Positions 25,922 through 35,019 of a stretch of 64,000 nucleotides of DNA are shown here, piece by piece. The notes under the pieces are model-generated. The model was given only the letters and a program-made list of their open reading frames with translations, did not search any database and was not told the DNA's origin. Origin of the DNA: JBBRYB01 sp038238115 (GTDB lineage: Bacteria > Actinomycetota > Actinomycetes > Propionibacteriales > Nocardioidaceae); contig JBBRYB010000004.1 in the NCBI GenBank assembly GCA_038238115.1, positions 1-64,000 on the forward strand. Direction: 5' to 3'. Numbering within the stretch: the stretch's first letter is position 1; each line of letters starts with the position of its first letter. The translations under genes and the position numbers were made by a program.

Positions 25922-27467
25922 CGACGGCCCCGCGCCGGGCTGGATCACGGGTGCGCCGCAGCGTTCGTCCGGGCGCGGCCATGTCCGCGTCGAAGGGCTG
26001 ACGTGGCGGCCGGCTCGCCGCCGCACGCCGATCTTCAGCGGTCTCGACCTGGACATCCCGGCCGGTCAACGCGTTCTGGTCGCCGGGCCGAGCGGAGCGG
26101 GCAAGACGACCCTGCTCCTGGCGATGGCGGGGCTCCTGCTGACCGCTGCGCACGGCGAACTGTCCGGCTGGGTACTTGTGGACGAACGTGAAGCAGGCTC
26201 GGTCGCGGGGCAGACCGGCCTGCTCCTTCAGGACCCGCGGGCCGGCCTGGTGGCCGAGACGGTGGGACGCGACATCGCCTTCGGGCTGGAGAACCAGTGC
26301 TTGGCGCGGACCGAGATCTGGAGGCGGGTCCGAGAGGCGCTCGAGACCTCCGCCTTTCCCTACGACGTCTCACACGCCACGTCCGCGCTGTCGGGCGGCG
26401 AAACCCAACGGCTGGCGCTCGCCGGCAGCCTGGTGCTTGCAAGCTCGGTGCTGCTTCTCGATGAGCCGACATCGATGCTGGACCCGGAGTCCGCGGCCAC
26501 CGTGCGCGCTGCCGTCCAGGACATCGCCAGCAGACGCGGCACGACCACCGTCATCGTCGAGCACCAGCTTGAGCCCTGGCTCGACTTCGCCGACCGGCTG
26601 ATCGTGCTCGGCACCGACGGCACCGTCGTCGCTGACGGGTCACCGCGGGCGGTCCTCGACGCGGAGGGGGCGACTCTCGCCGAGCTTGGTGTGTGGGTGC
26701 CCGGCTCGGGTGTCCCCGAGCTCAGCGGCATCGACGCCGATCTGGTTGCGCCGTGGCGACCGGAGACCGGGTGGCTGGTGCGGACGCGTGAAGTGAGCGT
26801 GTCGCTGCGAGGCGGGCTGGTCGAGCGGCGTACCCCGCCGACGGTCGCGCTCGACGGTGTCGACGCCGAGCTGACGGCTGGTCGGGCGCTGGCTGTCACC
26901 GGTGTGAGCGGGGCCGGCAAGTCGACCCTCGTCTCGGTGTTGGCCGGGCTGCTCCGGCCGACCCGCGGCGACGTGACCGCCGCACCCGGCCTCGCCGTCG
27001 GCAGGCGACGCGCACCGTGGCAGTGGAAGGCCCGCGACCTGGTCGAGCGGCTGTCGTGGGTGCCTCAGGTGTCCGAGCACGCTGTGGTCGCCGCCTCGGT
27101 GCTCGACGAGGTGATGGCATCTGGTCGGGCCTGCGGCCGCGACGAACCGGGCCTGCGACGTCGGGCCGAGAGCCTGCTCGAGGCGTTCGGCCTGTCGGCC
27201 CGAGCGGACGCGAGCCCCTACCACTTGTCCGGTGGCGAACAACGCCGGCTGATGGTGGCGGCGGCGTTGGCCCACGGTCCCCGCGGCGTCCTCCTCGACG
27301 AGCCGACGGTGGGCCAGGACCGGCTCACCTGGTCTGCGGTGTTGGGGGCCGTCGCGGCGGCGCGAGATGCCGGGTCAGGTGTGGCGATCGCCAGTCACGA
27401 CTCTGCGGCGGCGGCAGCTCTGGCCGACGAGTCGCTGCACCTCGTCGGCGGGTCGGTGGCCGCGTGA
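25848..27467 (+). CDS. ykoD: ECF transporter ATPase, two fused ABC domains (YkoD)
   Basis: This 539-aa protein carries both ECF ATPases in one chain. Domain 1 has GPSGAGKTT, LSGGETQRLALAG and VLLLDEPTSMLD; domain 2 has GVSGAGKST, LSGGEQRRLMVAA and GVLLDEPTVGQD. The start is unusual. The only ATG/GTG/TTG codon in frame before the first domain is GTG 25848, which overlaps ykoE by 74 nt, and no strong ribosome-binding site precedes it. A non-canonical start nearer the ykoE stop is the alternative. The stop overlaps ykoC as GTGA. Confidence 0.92.
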   Translation: MRSRPAGLSTPCPPGEKRPTITSPDDGPAPGWITGAPQRSSGRGHVRVEGLTWRPARRRTPIFSGLDLDIPAGQRVLVAGPSGAGKTTLLLAMAGLLLTAAHGELSGWVLVDEREAGSVAGQTGLLLQDPRAGLVAETVGRDIAFGLENQCLARTEIWRRVREALETSAFPYDVSHATSALSGGETQRLALAGSLVLASSVLLLDEPTSMLDPESAATVRAAVQDIASRRGTTTVIVEHQLEPWLDFADRLIVLGTDGTVVADGSPRAVLDAEGATLAELGVWVPGSGVPELSGIDADLVAPWRPETGWLVRTREVSVSLRGGLVERRTPPTVALDGVDAELTAGRALAVTGVSGAGKSTLVSVLAGLLRPTRGDVTAAPGLAVGRRRAPWQWKARDLVERLSWVPQVSEHAVVAASVLDEVMASGRACGRDEPGLRRRAESLLEAFGLSARADASPYHLSGGEQRRLMVAAALAHGPRGVLLDEPTVGQDRLTWSAVLGAVAAARDAGSGVAIASHDSAAAAALADESLHLVGGSVAA

Positions 27468-28207
27468 GGGCAACGTCCTCGAGCCTCGGCGTGGAGACCT
27501 CGTCGCGAAGCGGTGGCGGGGTGATGAGCCCGTCGCGGATCGGCCCGCTTTCGGTGCTGGCGACGTGCCTGCTGCCCGTCGCCGGTGCGTTCGCGATCGA
27601 CTCAGCCTCGCTCGGCGCGATCTGTCTCGCGGCCGAGGTGGCCACACTGGGCTGGCTCGTGCGTGATCTGCGCGCGAGCCTGCTACGACTGTCGCTCGGA
27701 CTGGTGGCTGCATTGTCGGTGACGGTCTCGACCTGGCTCTATGGCGGCCACCACCTGAACGAGTCCCTCGGTGCGGCTTGCCGGATCCTCTACCTCGTCG
27801 CGCCTGCGGCGCTGCTCTCGCCTCGGATCCGGCCGAGCGAGCTCGGCGACCACCTCGCCCAGCGGTTGCACCTGCCTGCACGCGTTGTCGTGGCCTCGGT
27901 CGCCGCTCTGCGCCGACTGGATGATCTCGGTGCGGAGTGGCGGCAGGTCCAGCGCGCCAGACGAGCGCGCGGCCTGGGTCTCGACGGAGGGCCGGTACGC
28001 CGGGTGCGCGAGTCTGCCGGCAGCGCCTTCGCCCTGCTCGTGGTCAGCATGCGGAGTACCGCAACACTCTCGATGGCGATGGACGCGCGGGGATTCGCCT
28101 CCGCGACCCGGCGCAGCTGGGCCGAGCCCGCGCCATGGCGGACGGGCGACTGGTGGGTGCTGCTGACCGGATTGGCGCTCGCTGTGCTGCCGTGGCTCCT
28201 AAGATGA
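27464..28207 (+). CDS. ykoC: ECF transporter T component (YkoC)
   Basis: This 247-aa membrane coupling protein links the S component to the ATPases. It has about five transmembrane segments and the CbiQ-type cytoplasmic helix signatures RRARGLGLDG and MDARGFASATRRSW, each with an A-R-G core. GTG 27464 overlaps the ykoD stop; a second start (ATG 27524, MSPSRIG) is possible and would remove a Ser-rich leader. It is the last gene of the TPP-controlled operon. Confidence 0.93.
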   Translation: MRATSSSLGVETSSRSGGGVMSPSRIGPLSVLATCLLPVAGAFAIDSASLGAICLAAEVATLGWLVRDLRASLLRLSLGLVAALSVTVSTWLYGGHHLNESLGAACRILYLVAPAALLSPRIRPSELGDHLAQRLHLPARVVVASVAALRRLDDLGAEWRQVQRARRARGLGLDGGPVRRVRESAGSAFALLVVSMRSTATLSMAMDARGFASATRRSWAEPAPWRTGDWWVLLTGLALAVLPWLLR

Positions 28208-28255
28208 CGCGATGGGCGCCGGGCAGGCAGCTCCGGCGGCGAACGAGGAGTTGCG

Positions 28256-28984
28256 ATGACCAGGTGGTGGCGCGCCATGGCAGCGCTCGCCTGTCTCATC
28301 GCGAGCGGATGCTCCGCAGGCGGGGGTGCGGCAACGGTTGCCAGCGGTGTCGGACAGGTCGGGGACTGCTACCCGGCGACGTCGACGCAGCCAGTCGACT
28401 GCTCGCTCGCCCACGTGGCCGAGACAGTGTTCGTGAGCCAGTCGGCCCTGGCGCGGGGCACTTCGGCGCTGGCACCGTGCCGGACGGCGCAGGCCCAGTT
28501 CCTGGGCCAGGACTTCAACACCAGGTTCGACGTGCAGCTGTGGGTGGCCAGCGACCAGTCGTGGCACCGCTGCGACGTGTCGCTGCGGACGTCGACGCAG
28601 TCGGGATCCGGTTACCAGACTCTGACCGGTTCCCTGAAAGGCGTTCTCGAGCGCGGCGTCTCCGTCCCGCTTCAGGCCTGTCTGGCCGAACCGTACGACG
28701 CGGCCAGCGACCAGACCTATGTCTCGTGCGCTGAGCCGCATGTCGCGCAGCAGCTTGTCGCGGCTCCTGCCATCGGGACGCTGAAGGAGCCGTTTCCCGC
28801 CGACGTCGCGGGCCGCGCCGCCAAGGCGTGCAACGCCACGGCGTCAGCGGCTGACATGCTCGGGCGGCACCGATCGGTCGAGGCGTTCTATCCCAACACC
28901 GCCGACACCTGGGCAAGCGGTGAGCGCACCGCTGACTGTTGGGTCACTGCCGACGAGGGGACCCTCCCCGCCCTCTCGCCCTAG
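28256..28984 (+). CDS. Septum-formation family lipoprotein
   Basis: This 242-aa secreted protein has a short signal peptide ending in the lipobox LIASGCSAGG (Cys near residue 19). The body has paired cysteines in VGDCYPATSTQPVDCSLAH, SWHRCDVSL and YVSCAEPHVAQQ, typical of the Septum_form (PF13845) repeat, present about twice. Relatives are tied to septum or cell-wall functions but their biochemistry is unknown. The ATG follows GAGGAG by 5 nt. It lies 48 bp after ykoC, but the riboswitch operon seems functionally unrelated. Confidence 0.85.
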   Translation: MTRWWRAMAALACLIASGCSAGGGAATVASGVGQVGDCYPATSTQPVDCSLAHVAETVFVSQSALARGTSALAPCRTAQAQFLGQDFNTRFDVQLWVASDQSWHRCDVSLRTSTQSGSGYQTLTGSLKGVLERGVSVPLQACLAEPYDAASDQTYVSCAEPHVAQQLVAAPAIGTLKEPFPADVAGRAAKACNATASAADMLGRHRSVEAFYPNTADTWASGERTADCWVTADEGTLPALSP

Positions 28985-29183
28985 CTCTCACCAGCACCGC
29001 CGAGGATCAGGTGATCTTCTCCCGGGAGACAGACTCTTGCGCCGAGAGCCAAGCTGTCCTGCTGAGGGGCACGCTTTTCGCCGAGGTCAGGTCTTCTGCT
29101 GCCGGGGCAGCCGCCTCGCGCCCGGAGCCTGCGCGGCGAACCGGTATGGGTCACCGTAGAGCCGAGGTTACTAGGCTCCCAGC

Positions 29184-30047
29184 ATGACGCACCCGCGGCT
29201 GGTGGCCGCCCTCTGTGTGACTGCCTTCCTATCCGGCCTCGAGGCGACGACGGCCCTGTCCAGCGAAGAAGCCGCAGGTCAGGCGAGGCCACCGGCCATC
29301 CACCAGCTAGGTGACCAGCCTTCGGACCTGTCACCACGACAACCCGAGGCACCCGGACGGACGCGGACTCGCGCTCGGCCGCTGCACGGCAAGGTGGTCG
29401 TCATCGACCCCGGCCACCAGCTGGGTAACGCCAACCACCCTCGCCAGGTCAACCGTCTCGTCGACGCCGGCGGTTTCAAGAAGGCGTGCAACACGACCGG
29501 AACGGCAACCAACGGTGGCTTTCCCGAGGCAACCCTCACCTGGAAGGTCTCTCGAGTTCTCGCCCGACAGCTGCGCCACCGGGGCGCCACAGTCCGCCTG
29601 ACCCGGCACTCCAACTCCTACCAGGACTGGGGGCCGTGCATCGACGTGCGTGGCCGCAGAGGCAACAAGGCACACGCCGATGCGGTCGTCTCGATCCATG
29701 GCGATGGCGCGGACGCGAGCGCCCGGGGGTTCTTCGTCATCATGCCGGCCGACCGCCGCGGCTGGACCCACGACATCTTCCACTCCTCCCACCGCTACGG
29801 TCTGCGGGTCAGGGCTGGTCTGGGAGCCGCCGGTCTGCGGGTCTCCACCTCCTACGGCGGCGACGGGCTCGACGTCCGTGGAGACCTGGGCACACTCAAC
29901 TGGAGCAACCGGCCGGCCGTGATGGTGGAGCTCGGCAACATGCGCAACACCCACGACGCCCGGCACATGACCACGGCGAAGTTCCGGCGGCACGTCTATG
30001 CACGCGGGCTCAGGATCGGGATCAGCCGGTTCCTGCTCCGCCGTTAG
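29184..30047 (+). CDS. N-acetylmuramoyl-L-alanine amidase (Amidase_3)
   Basis: This 287-aa secreted zinc amidase cuts the muramyl-alanine bond of peptidoglycan. A signal peptide (LVAALCVTAFLSGLEATTA) is followed by a Pro/Arg-rich spacer and the domain from residue ~65: VVVIDPGHQ (zinc His), FPEATLTWKV (zinc Glu), VVSIHGDGAD (zinc His) and VMVELGNMRN (catalytic Glu). TAGGCT lies 6 nt before the ATG, so the mRNA is probably leaderless. The preceding 199 bp and the 170 bp that follow hold no recognisable gene. Confidence 0.93.
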   Translation: MTHPRLVAALCVTAFLSGLEATTALSSEEAAGQARPPAIHQLGDQPSDLSPRQPEAPGRTRTRARPLHGKVVVIDPGHQLGNANHPRQVNRLVDAGGFKKACNTTGTATNGGFPEATLTWKVSRVLARQLRHRGATVRLTRHSNSYQDWGPCIDVRGRRGNKAHADAVVSIHGDGADASARGFFVIMPADRRGWTHDIFHSSHRYGLRVRAGLGAAGLRVSTSYGGDGLDVRGDLGTLNWSNRPAVMVELGNMRNTHDARHMTTAKFRRHVYARGLRIGISRFLLRR

Positions 30048-30217
30048 GTGGAGTGGGCCGCTCAAGCCGGACACCAGCACATCGTTGGTGACTGTCGCGC
30101 CACCGACCTTGAGTCTTCGCGGGAATGCACGGCATCCGGCCGGCGTCGACGTTTCTACCGACTGCACCGCGCCATCCCTGAGTCGATCCGCGCCGTCCGC
30201 TCAGACCTCTGCTCGCG

Positions 30218-32935
30218 TCAGGTGTGCGCGGAGTCGACGGCGGCGCGTCCACACTCCAGCCGAGCCACCGGCACGCGGAACGGCGAACAGGAGACGTAGT
30301 CCAGCGCGATCGACTCGAAGAAGTGGATGGAGTCCGGATCACCGCCGTGCTCACCGCAGATTCCGAGCACGAGACCGGGCCTCGACTCTCGGCCCTCCCA
30401 GGCGGCGACGGATACGATGCGCCCGACCCCCACCTTGTCGATCGTCTCGAACGGGCTCACCCCGAAGATCCCGGCGTCCAGGTAGCGGGGGAAGAAGGCA
30501 GCCTCGACGTCGTCACGGCTGAACCCCCACGTGGTTTGCGTCATGTCGTTGGTGCCGAACGAGAAGAACTCCGCCTCCTTGGCGATCTCATGCGCCGTCA
30601 GGGCCGCTCGCGGCAGCTCGATCATGGTGCCAATGGCGAAGCTGAGGTCCATCTCCACCTCCTTGCCCACGTCCCTGATCGTGTCCAGCGCCTGCTCACG
30701 GATGATGGCGAGCTCGCGTACGTCGGCCACAAGCGGCACCATGATCTCCGGCTGCGGGTTCAGCCCGCGCTTCTTGAGCTCGGCGGCCGCCTCGGCGAGA
30801 GCCCGCACCTGCAGCAGGAACAGCCCAGGCACCGCCAGCCCGAGCCGCACCCCGCGCATGCCCAGCATCGGGTTCTGCTCGTCATGGCGCTGCACGGCCT
30901 TGAGCAGCTCGGCAGACTTCTTGTCCGGCTCGCCGAGCGCCTCAGCGACGGCGACTTTCACCGAGAGCTCGGTCAGGTCCGGCAGGAACTCGTGCAACGG
31001 CGGGTCGAGCAGGCGGACGACGACCGGCAGCCCGTCCATCTTCTCGAAGATGCCCAGGAAGTCCTCCCGCTGGAGGGGAAGCAGCTCCTCCAGCGCGGAC
31101 TCCCGCTCCTCGTCACTATTGGCCAAGATCACCCGTTCGACGATCTTGCGACGCGAGCCGAGGAACATATGCTCGGTGCGACACAGGCCGATGCCCTGGG
31201 CGCCAAAGGCTCGAGCCCGCTCGGCATCCTCCGTGGTGTCCGCGTTCGCCCGCACTCTCATCCGGGCCGCGCCGTCGGCGTGCGCCATGATGCGGGCCAC
31301 CGCGTCGACGAGCTCGTCGTGCTCGGACTCACCCGTGTGCAGGTCCGCCGGCTCTCCCGACTCGTCCACGGCTGCCAGCAGGGTCTCGACCACGATGCTC
31401 TCGGTGACCGTGACCTCACCCATGAAGACCTCACCGGTCGACCCGTCGATCGACAAGACGTCGCCCTCCTTGACGTGCGCCCCGTCCGGCGTGCGGAACT
31501 CCCGCAGCTTCGGGTCCACGCGCAGTGCGTCCACCCCGCTGACGCACGTGCGCCCCATGCCTCGCGCGACCACAGCGGCGTGCGACGTCTTCCCACCGCG
31601 GCTGGTGAGGACACCGCGTGCAGCGATCATGCCGCGCAGGTCGTCCGGGTTGGTCTCCCGGCGTACCAGGATCACGTCCTCGCCCTTCGACGACCACGCC
31701 ACCGCAGTCGCCGAGTCGAACGCGGCCTTGCCGACCGCGGCCCCCGGGCTCGCCGCCATGCCCTTCGCGATCAGCTTGCGTTCGCCGCCGTCCTTGTCGA
31801 ACTGGGGAAACATCAGCTGCGCGAGCTGTGCACCGGTGACCCGGCGCAGCGCCTCGTCCATGTCGATCACGTCCTCGTCGACCAGCTGCACCGCGATCCG
31901 GAAGGCGGCTGCGGCTGTGCGCTTGCCCACCCGGGTTTGCAGCATCCACAGTCTGCCGCGCTCGACGGTGAACTCGATGTCGCACATGTCCTTGTAGTGC
32001 GACTCGAGCGTCGACATGATCGACAACAGCTCTTCGTAGCTCTTCGGATCGGTGTCGCCGAGAGCCGTCAACGGCTTCGTGTTGCGGATGCCGGCCACCA
32101 CATCCTCGCCCTGGGCGTTGGCCAGGTAGTCGCCGTACACCCCGCTGTGGCCGGTCGACGGGTCGCGGGTGAAACATACCCCCGTGCCGGAGTCGTCGCC
32201 GAGGTTGCCGAACACCATCGAGCAGATGTTGACAGCCGTGCCCAGCTCGTCGGGGATGCGCTCCTGGCGACGGTAGACCTTGGCCCGATCGGTGTTCCAC
32301 GACGAAAAAACCGCCCGGATTGCCAGGTCGAGCTGCGTGCGCGGATCCTGGGGAAAGTCACCTCCCGTGCCTTCAGCGATGACCCGCTTGTACGTCGTCA
32401 CGAGCTCCATGCAGTCGTCAGCGTCGAGCTCGATGTCGGTCTCGACGCCCCGCTTGACCTTCAGCGCATCGAGCGCCTCGTCGAAGAGGGACCGCTCGAC
32501 GCCGAGCACGGTGGCGCCGAACATCGACAGCAGCCGGCGATAGGAGTCCCAGGCGAAACGTGAGCTGCCGGAGATCTCGGCGAGGCCCTCGACCGAGGCG
32601 TCGTTGAGCCCGACGTTCAGCACCGTCTCCATCATTCCCGGCATGGAGAACTTCGCTCCCGACCGCACTGACACGAGCAGAGGGTCGTCGGCTTGGCCGA
32701 GCGTGCGGCCGCGCTCCTCCTCCAGGCTCGCGAGGTGCTTGTCGATCCCGGCGTCCAGCTCGTCCGGCAGCTCACCAGTGTCGAGAAACACCCGGCAGGC
32801 ATCAGTCGTGATCGTGAAACCCGGCGGGACCGGCAGCCCCAGGTTCGTCATCTCGGCCAGGTTGGCGCCCTTGCCTCCGAGCAGATCCTTCTGCGAGGCG
32901 TTTCCTTCGTCGAAATCGAACACGTAGCGCGTCAT
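30218..32935 (-). CDS. ppdK: Pyruvate, phosphate dikinase
   Basis: This 905-aa cytosolic enzyme interconverts pyruvate, ATP and Pi with PEP, AMP and PPi. The N-terminal ATP-grasp domain starts YVFDFDEGNASQKDLLGGKG. The swivelling phospho-His domain shows SRGGKTSHAAVVARGMGR near residue 450, and the C-terminal TIM barrel carries the catalytic Cys in ICGEHGGDP. The ATG at 32935 begins the family-typical N-terminus; an open frame extends 220 codons further, reading antisense through the next gene, and is spurious. Confidence 0.97.
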   Translation of the reverse strand: MTRYVFDFDEGNASQKDLLGGKGANLAEMTNLGLPVPPGFTITTDACRVFLDTGELPDELDAGIDKHLASLEEERGRTLGQADDPLLVSVRSGAKFSMPGMMETVLNVGLNDASVEGLAEISGSSRFAWDSYRRLLSMFGATVLGVERSLFDEALDALKVKRGVETDIELDADDCMELVTTYKRVIAEGTGGDFPQDPRTQLDLAIRAVFSSWNTDRAKVYRRQERIPDELGTAVNICSMVFGNLGDDSGTGVCFTRDPSTGHSGVYGDYLANAQGEDVVAGIRNTKPLTALGDTDPKSYEELLSIMSTLESHYKDMCDIEFTVERGRLWMLQTRVGKRTAAAAFRIAVQLVDEDVIDMDEALRRVTGAQLAQLMFPQFDKDGGERKLIAKGMAASPGAAVGKAAFDSATAVAWSSKGEDVILVRRETNPDDLRGMIAARGVLTSRGGKTSHAAVVARGMGRTCVSGVDALRVDPKLREFRTPDGAHVKEGDVLSIDGSTGEVFMGEVTVTESIVVETLLAAVDESGEPADLHTGESEHDELVDAVARIMAHADGAARMRVRANADTTEDAERARAFGAQGIGLCRTEHMFLGSRRKIVERVILANSDEERESALEELLPLQREDFLGIFEKMDGLPVVVRLLDPPLHEFLPDLTELSVKVAVAEALGEPDKKSAELLKAVQRHDEQNPMLGMRGVRLGLAVPGLFLLQVRALAEAAAELKKRGLNPQPEIMVPLVADVRELAIIREQALDTIRDVGKEVEMDLSFAIGTMIELPRAALTAHEIAKEAEFFSFGTNDMTQTTWGFSRDDVEAAFFPRYLDAGIFGVSPFETIDKVGVGRIVSVAAWEGRESRPGLVLGICGEHGGDPDSIHFFESIALDYVSCSPFRVPVARLECGRAAVDSAHT

Positions 32936-33106
32936 GATGGTGTCCTCTGCGTCCACAGCGAGATCGACCTGGCGTCGATCCTGACATCCTGCCCTGACGG
33001 CGCCTCCGGCGAAACCGTACCCAGCAAACCCATCGGCTCCACGTCGCCTCGTTGCCCTAGGCTCGGGAGCGACCGAGGCGGGGCGACGGCGAGGACGGAC
33101 GACGAG

Positions 33107-33547
33107 ATGCGCAAGACGTTGGTGACGATCGGCGGGTGGATCCTCGTGCTCGTGGGCGTCGCGGCGCTGTTCCTGCCCGGACCCGGCCTGCTGCTCCTGC
33201 TGGCCGGCCTTGTGGTCTTGTCGCAGGAGTACGACTGGGCGGCACAGCGCGTCGAGCCGGTTAAGAAAAAGGCATTCGAGGTGGCCCGGTCGGGCGTCAC
33301 GACATACCCGCGCATCGTCCTCAGCGCCCTGGGGGCCCTGGTCCTGATGGCGATCGGCGTCGTCTGGTGGCTCGACCCCGAGATTCCCGAGATTGGCCCG
33401 ATCGGTCCGGCCCTCCCGTTCGGTGGCTGGCCCACTGGCACCACGCTCATCTTGTCCGGCCTGGTCGCGCTGGGACTGCTTGTCTACAGCATCAGGCGCT
33501 GGAGGAGCGAGGCGGTCGCCGAGAGTCGCGGCTCCAAGCCGGCCTGA
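33107..33547 (+). CDS. PGPGW-motif transmembrane protein
   Basis: This 146-aa membrane protein has a first hairpin containing FLPGPGLLLLLAGLVVLSQEY, matching the PGPGW (PF09656/TIGR02611) family, then a short cytosolic helix (AQRVEPVKKKAFEVARS) and two further transmembrane segments. Function is unknown. It diverges from ppdK and ends 42 bp before lpd on the same strand. Confidence 0.8.
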   Translation: MRKTLVTIGGWILVLVGVAALFLPGPGLLLLLAGLVVLSQEYDWAAQRVEPVKKKAFEVARSGVTTYPRIVLSALGALVLMAIGVVWWLDPEIPEIGPIGPALPFGGWPTGTTLILSGLVALGLLVYSIRRWRSEAVAESRGSKPA

Positions 33548-33589
33548 TGTGGTCCTGCGAGTCCGCGGGGCCGCACCTAGGCTGTGGCC

Positions 33590-34984
33590 ATGACTTCTCA
33601 CTTCGACGTCGTTGTGCTGGGGGCCGGTCCCGGCGGGTACGTCGCCGCGATCCGCGCCTCACAGCTGGGACTGAAGGCTGCCATCATCGAGGAGAAGTAC
33701 TGGGGCGGTGTCTGCCTCAACGTCGGCTGCATCCCGAGCAAGGCGCTGCTTCGCAACGCTGAGCTCGCCCACATCTTCCACGCGGACGCCAAGACGTTCG
33801 GCATCAGCGGTGACGTGAGCTTCGACTATGGCGTCGCCTTCAGCCGAAGCCGCAAAGTCGCCGAAGGCCGTGTCAAGGGCGTGCACTTCCTCATGAAGAA
33901 GAACGGCATCACCGAGCTCGAAGGCCGGGGCACGTTCACCGATGCCAACACCATCACGGTGGCACAGGCTGACGGTGGTGAGGAGACCGTCACGTTCGAC
34001 AGCTGCATCATCGCGGCGGGGGCGCAGACGCGGCTGCTTCCGGGCACATCGCTCAGCGAGCGGGTCGTGACCTACGAAGAGCAGATCATGACGGCCGACC
34101 TGCCCGCGTCGATCATCATCGCCGGGGCAGGCGCCATCGGGGTTGAGTTCGCCTACGTGCTCGCGAACTACGGGGTCGACGTCACTGTCGTCGAGTTCCT
34201 CGACCGGATGGTGCCGCTGGAGGATGAGGAGGTGTCCGCCGAGCTCGCCAAGCGGTACAAGAAGCTCGGCGTCACGATGCTGACCTCCACTCGCGTGGAC
34301 GCGATCGACGACAGCGGCGACAAGGTCACGGTGACAGTGACCCGGGGTGACCAGCAGGAAAAGCTCGAGACCGACAAGGTGTTGCAGGCGATCGGCTTCG
34401 CCCCTCGCGTCGAGGGATACGGACTCGACGCCACGGGCGTGAAGCTCACCGACCGCGGCGCCATCGACATCGACGGGTTCATGCGTACCAGCGTGCCGAA
34501 CATCTACGCGATCGGTGACGTGACCGCCAAGCTCATGCTGGCCCACAACGCCGAAGCGATGGGCATCGTGGCGGCCGAGACGATCGCGGGCGCCGAAACC
34601 ATGGAGATCGACTACGCCATGGTGCCCCGGGCGACGTACTGCCAGCCGCAGGTCGCCAGCTTCGGCTACACGCAGGCGCAGGCTGAGGAGCGCGGCCACG
34701 AGGTCAAGGTGGCGAAGTTCCCCTTCGCCGCCAACGGTAAGGCGCATGGGCTCGGCGACTCAGGCGGGTTCGTCAAGATCGTGGCTGACGCCGAACACGG
34801 CGAGTTCCTCGGCGCCCATCTGATCGGCCCGGACGTCGTCGAGCTTCTGCCCGAGCTGACGCTGGCGCAGTTATGGGACCTGACCGCTGCCGAGGTGTCG
34901 CGCAACATCCACGCCCATCCCACGTTGAGCGAGGCGCTCAAGGAGGCCGTGCACGGCATATCCGGCCACATGATCAACCTCTGA
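33590..34984 (+). CDS. lpd: Dihydrolipoyl dehydrogenase (E3)
   Basis: This 464-aa FAD flavoenzyme reoxidises the dihydrolipoyl arms of 2-oxoacid dehydrogenase complexes with NAD+. The FAD fold VVVLGAGPGGYVAAIRA, the redox disulfide CLNVGCIPSK (Cys near 40 and 45), the NAD fold IIAGAGAIGVEFAYVL, and the C-terminal His-Glu pair in HAHPTLSEALKEA are all present. TAGGCT 6 nt before ATG 33590 indicates a leaderless start. The integrated element begins 50 bp after its stop. Confidence 0.97.
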   Translation: MTSHFDVVVLGAGPGGYVAAIRASQLGLKAAIIEEKYWGGVCLNVGCIPSKALLRNAELAHIFHADAKTFGISGDVSFDYGVAFSRSRKVAEGRVKGVHFLMKKNGITELEGRGTFTDANTITVAQADGGEETVTFDSCIIAAGAQTRLLPGTSLSERVVTYEEQIMTADLPASIIIAGAGAIGVEFAYVLANYGVDVTVVEFLDRMVPLEDEEVSAELAKRYKKLGVTMLTSTRVDAIDDSGDKVTVTVTRGDQQEKLETDKVLQAIGFAPRVEGYGLDATGVKLTDRGAIDIDGFMRTSVPNIYAIGDVTAKLMLAHNAEAMGIVAAETIAGAETMEIDYAMVPRATYCQPQVASFGYTQAQAEERGHEVKVAKFPFAANGKAHGLGDSGGFVKIVADAEHGEFLGAHLIGPDVVELLPELTLAQLWDLTAAEVSRNIHAHPTLSEALKEAVHGISGHMINL

Positions 34985-35019
34985 CGGTCACGCCGGCTTT
35001 CACCAGCGCAAACAGGGGT

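Noticed and set aside
30224..32563. 779-codon open frame on the + strand opposite ppdK
   Set aside because: Antisense shadow of a high-GC gene; composition is Arg/His-rich without domains, while ppdK on the other strand is a full match.
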